Source: Thermosipho africanus Ob7
GTDB lineage: Bacteria; Thermotogota; Thermotogae; Thermotogales; Fervidobacteriaceae
Assembly: GCF_003351105.1 (NCBI RefSeq)
Contig: NZ_NKRG01000002.1
Coordinates: 124,001 to 188,000 of the forward strand
DNA length: 64,000 bases
Direction: 5' to 3'
This document shows positions 63,612-64,000 of the stretch, in pieces. Position 1 is the first letter of the stretch. Each line of letters opens with the position of its first letter. The position numbers and the translations under genes are program-made. Below the pieces are notes generated by a model. That model saw only the letters and a program-made list of their open reading frames with translations. It was not told the origin of the DNA and made no database searches.

Positions 63612-63956
63612 ATGCTTCAATTATTATCAAATAAAGCGTTAATGGCTGCTTTCTTTGCATTTTTAAGTGCTCAAATACTAAAGGTGATAATATATAGAGA
63701 TATTAAAAGTTTTGGAAGATACGGAGGAATGCCAAGTGCACACGTTGCAACAACAGCAGCTTTGGCATGGGAAGTTGCAAGAATAACTGGCTATGACTCT
63801 CCAGAAACTGCCATAGCAGCAATTTTTTTATCAATAGTTGCTTCTGATGCGGTTGGCTTAAGAAGAAAGGTTGATCCAAATAGTGGACACACATTAATTG
63901 AGGCTATATTGGGATTCATTCTCGGGACAATAATTGCATTTATAATTCCAAAATAG
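63612..63956 (+). CDS. Divergent PAP2 family membrane protein
   Basis: A 114-residue protein with four helices and the motif GGMPSAHVATTAALA (PSAH) and DAVGLRRKVDPNSGHTLIEA (GHT). This divergent PAP2 family (YuiD-like) lacks the complete acid-phosphatase motif, and its role is unsettled, though isoprenoid-phosphate processing is possible. ATG 63612 follows GAGGTG. The end lies 10 nt before the next gene. Confidence 0.88.
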   Translation: MLQLLSNKALMAAFFAFLSAQILKVIIYRDIKSFGRYGGMPSAHVATTAALAWEVARITGYDSPETAIAAIFLSIVASDAVGLRRKVDPNSGHTLIEAILGFILGTIIAFIIPK

Positions 63957-63966
63957 GAGGAAAAAC

Positions 63967-64000
63967 ATGAAAAAACATTTTCTTATCTTTTTACTATTAA
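63967..64000 (+). CDS. Start of an exported protein, cut by window edge
   Basis: ATG 63967 follows AGGAGGAAAAAC and opens a frame MKKHFLIFLLL that looks like the beginning of a signal peptide. Only 11 codons are present, so the product cannot be named. Same operon as the PAP2-like gene is likely. Confidence 0.6.
   Translation, partial: MKKHFLIFLLL

Overview
The window is a gene-dense, AT-rich (about 30% GC by eye) bacterial chromosome segment. The gene set (a Mrp/Mbx-type membrane oxidoreductase, OstA-like envelope protein, Rex with a LUD protein, HD-GYP proteins, a fervidolysin-like protease) and the very tight operons suggest the Thermotogota, most likely Thermosipho or a close relative. 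This placement is inference from gene content and composition. I see no phage, insertion sequence, CRISPR array or rRNA.

Layout. 1-2257 (minus): an unrecognised coiled-coil protein cut by the window edge, an orphan MnhB-like membrane protein and a winged-helix/Rossmann regulator, divergent from nadE. 2316-16436 (plus): a long housekeeping run of nadE, DUF1622, nfo, two patatin-like genes (one apparently inactive), an OstA/LptA-like gene, miaA, dnaX, pilT, prfA, upp, rho, three envelope or TPR genes and a YqeG-like phosphatase, then tRNA-Ser(TGA). 16622-24384: an HD-GYP sensor (minus), tdk and a LysM 5'-nucleotidase (plus), an unknown membrane-anchored protein (minus), a PatB-like lyase (plus), then rex-LUD (minus) with a Rex operator. 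24666-35631 (plus): a 14-gene operon combining Mrp-type antiporter modules, complex I/hydrogenase-like modules and a polypeptide that fuses a NuoI-like ferredoxin to a GltD/NfnB-like flavoprotein, followed by a ferritin-like gene. 35762-41671: a UDP-sugar dehydrogenase, a Bax-like glucosaminidase, an AIM24-family protein, a candidate C-rich small RNA, mnmE-rsmG-wecG and tRNA-Leu(CAG). 41711-49666 (minus): a decarboxylase, a gate-type transporter, then an operon of an HD protein, a small membrane protein, thrS, HD-GYP, NfeD, SPFH protein and another membrane protein. 49839-55877 (plus): a threonine-synthase-like gene coupled to a five-gene molybdenum hydroxylase operon with duplicated Fe-S and FAD subunits. 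55933-59605 (minus): a subtilisin-like lipoprotein and an Ig-fold lipoprotein. 59828-64000 (plus): rel, dtd, queH, an RsbW-like ATPase, a divergent PAP2 protein and the start of an exported protein.

The most interesting points are: (i) a perfect 12-bp inverted repeat containing both divergent extended -10 boxes between nadE and a Rex-like regulator, suggesting an undescribed NAD/redox control circuit; (ii) the Mbx-type complex with a flavoprotein fused to its terminal ferredoxin subunit; (iii) two genes (14838 and nfeD near 45979) whose reading frames appear to begin at AUA or AUU; (iv) a tandem patatin pair in which the second copy has lost its catalytic Asp motif; (v) an E. coli-type slippery heptamer in dnaX; (vi) a molybdenum hydroxylase with doubled accessory subunits; and (vii) a C-rich candidate small RNA. 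All functional statements rest on motif recognition by eye; no search was run.
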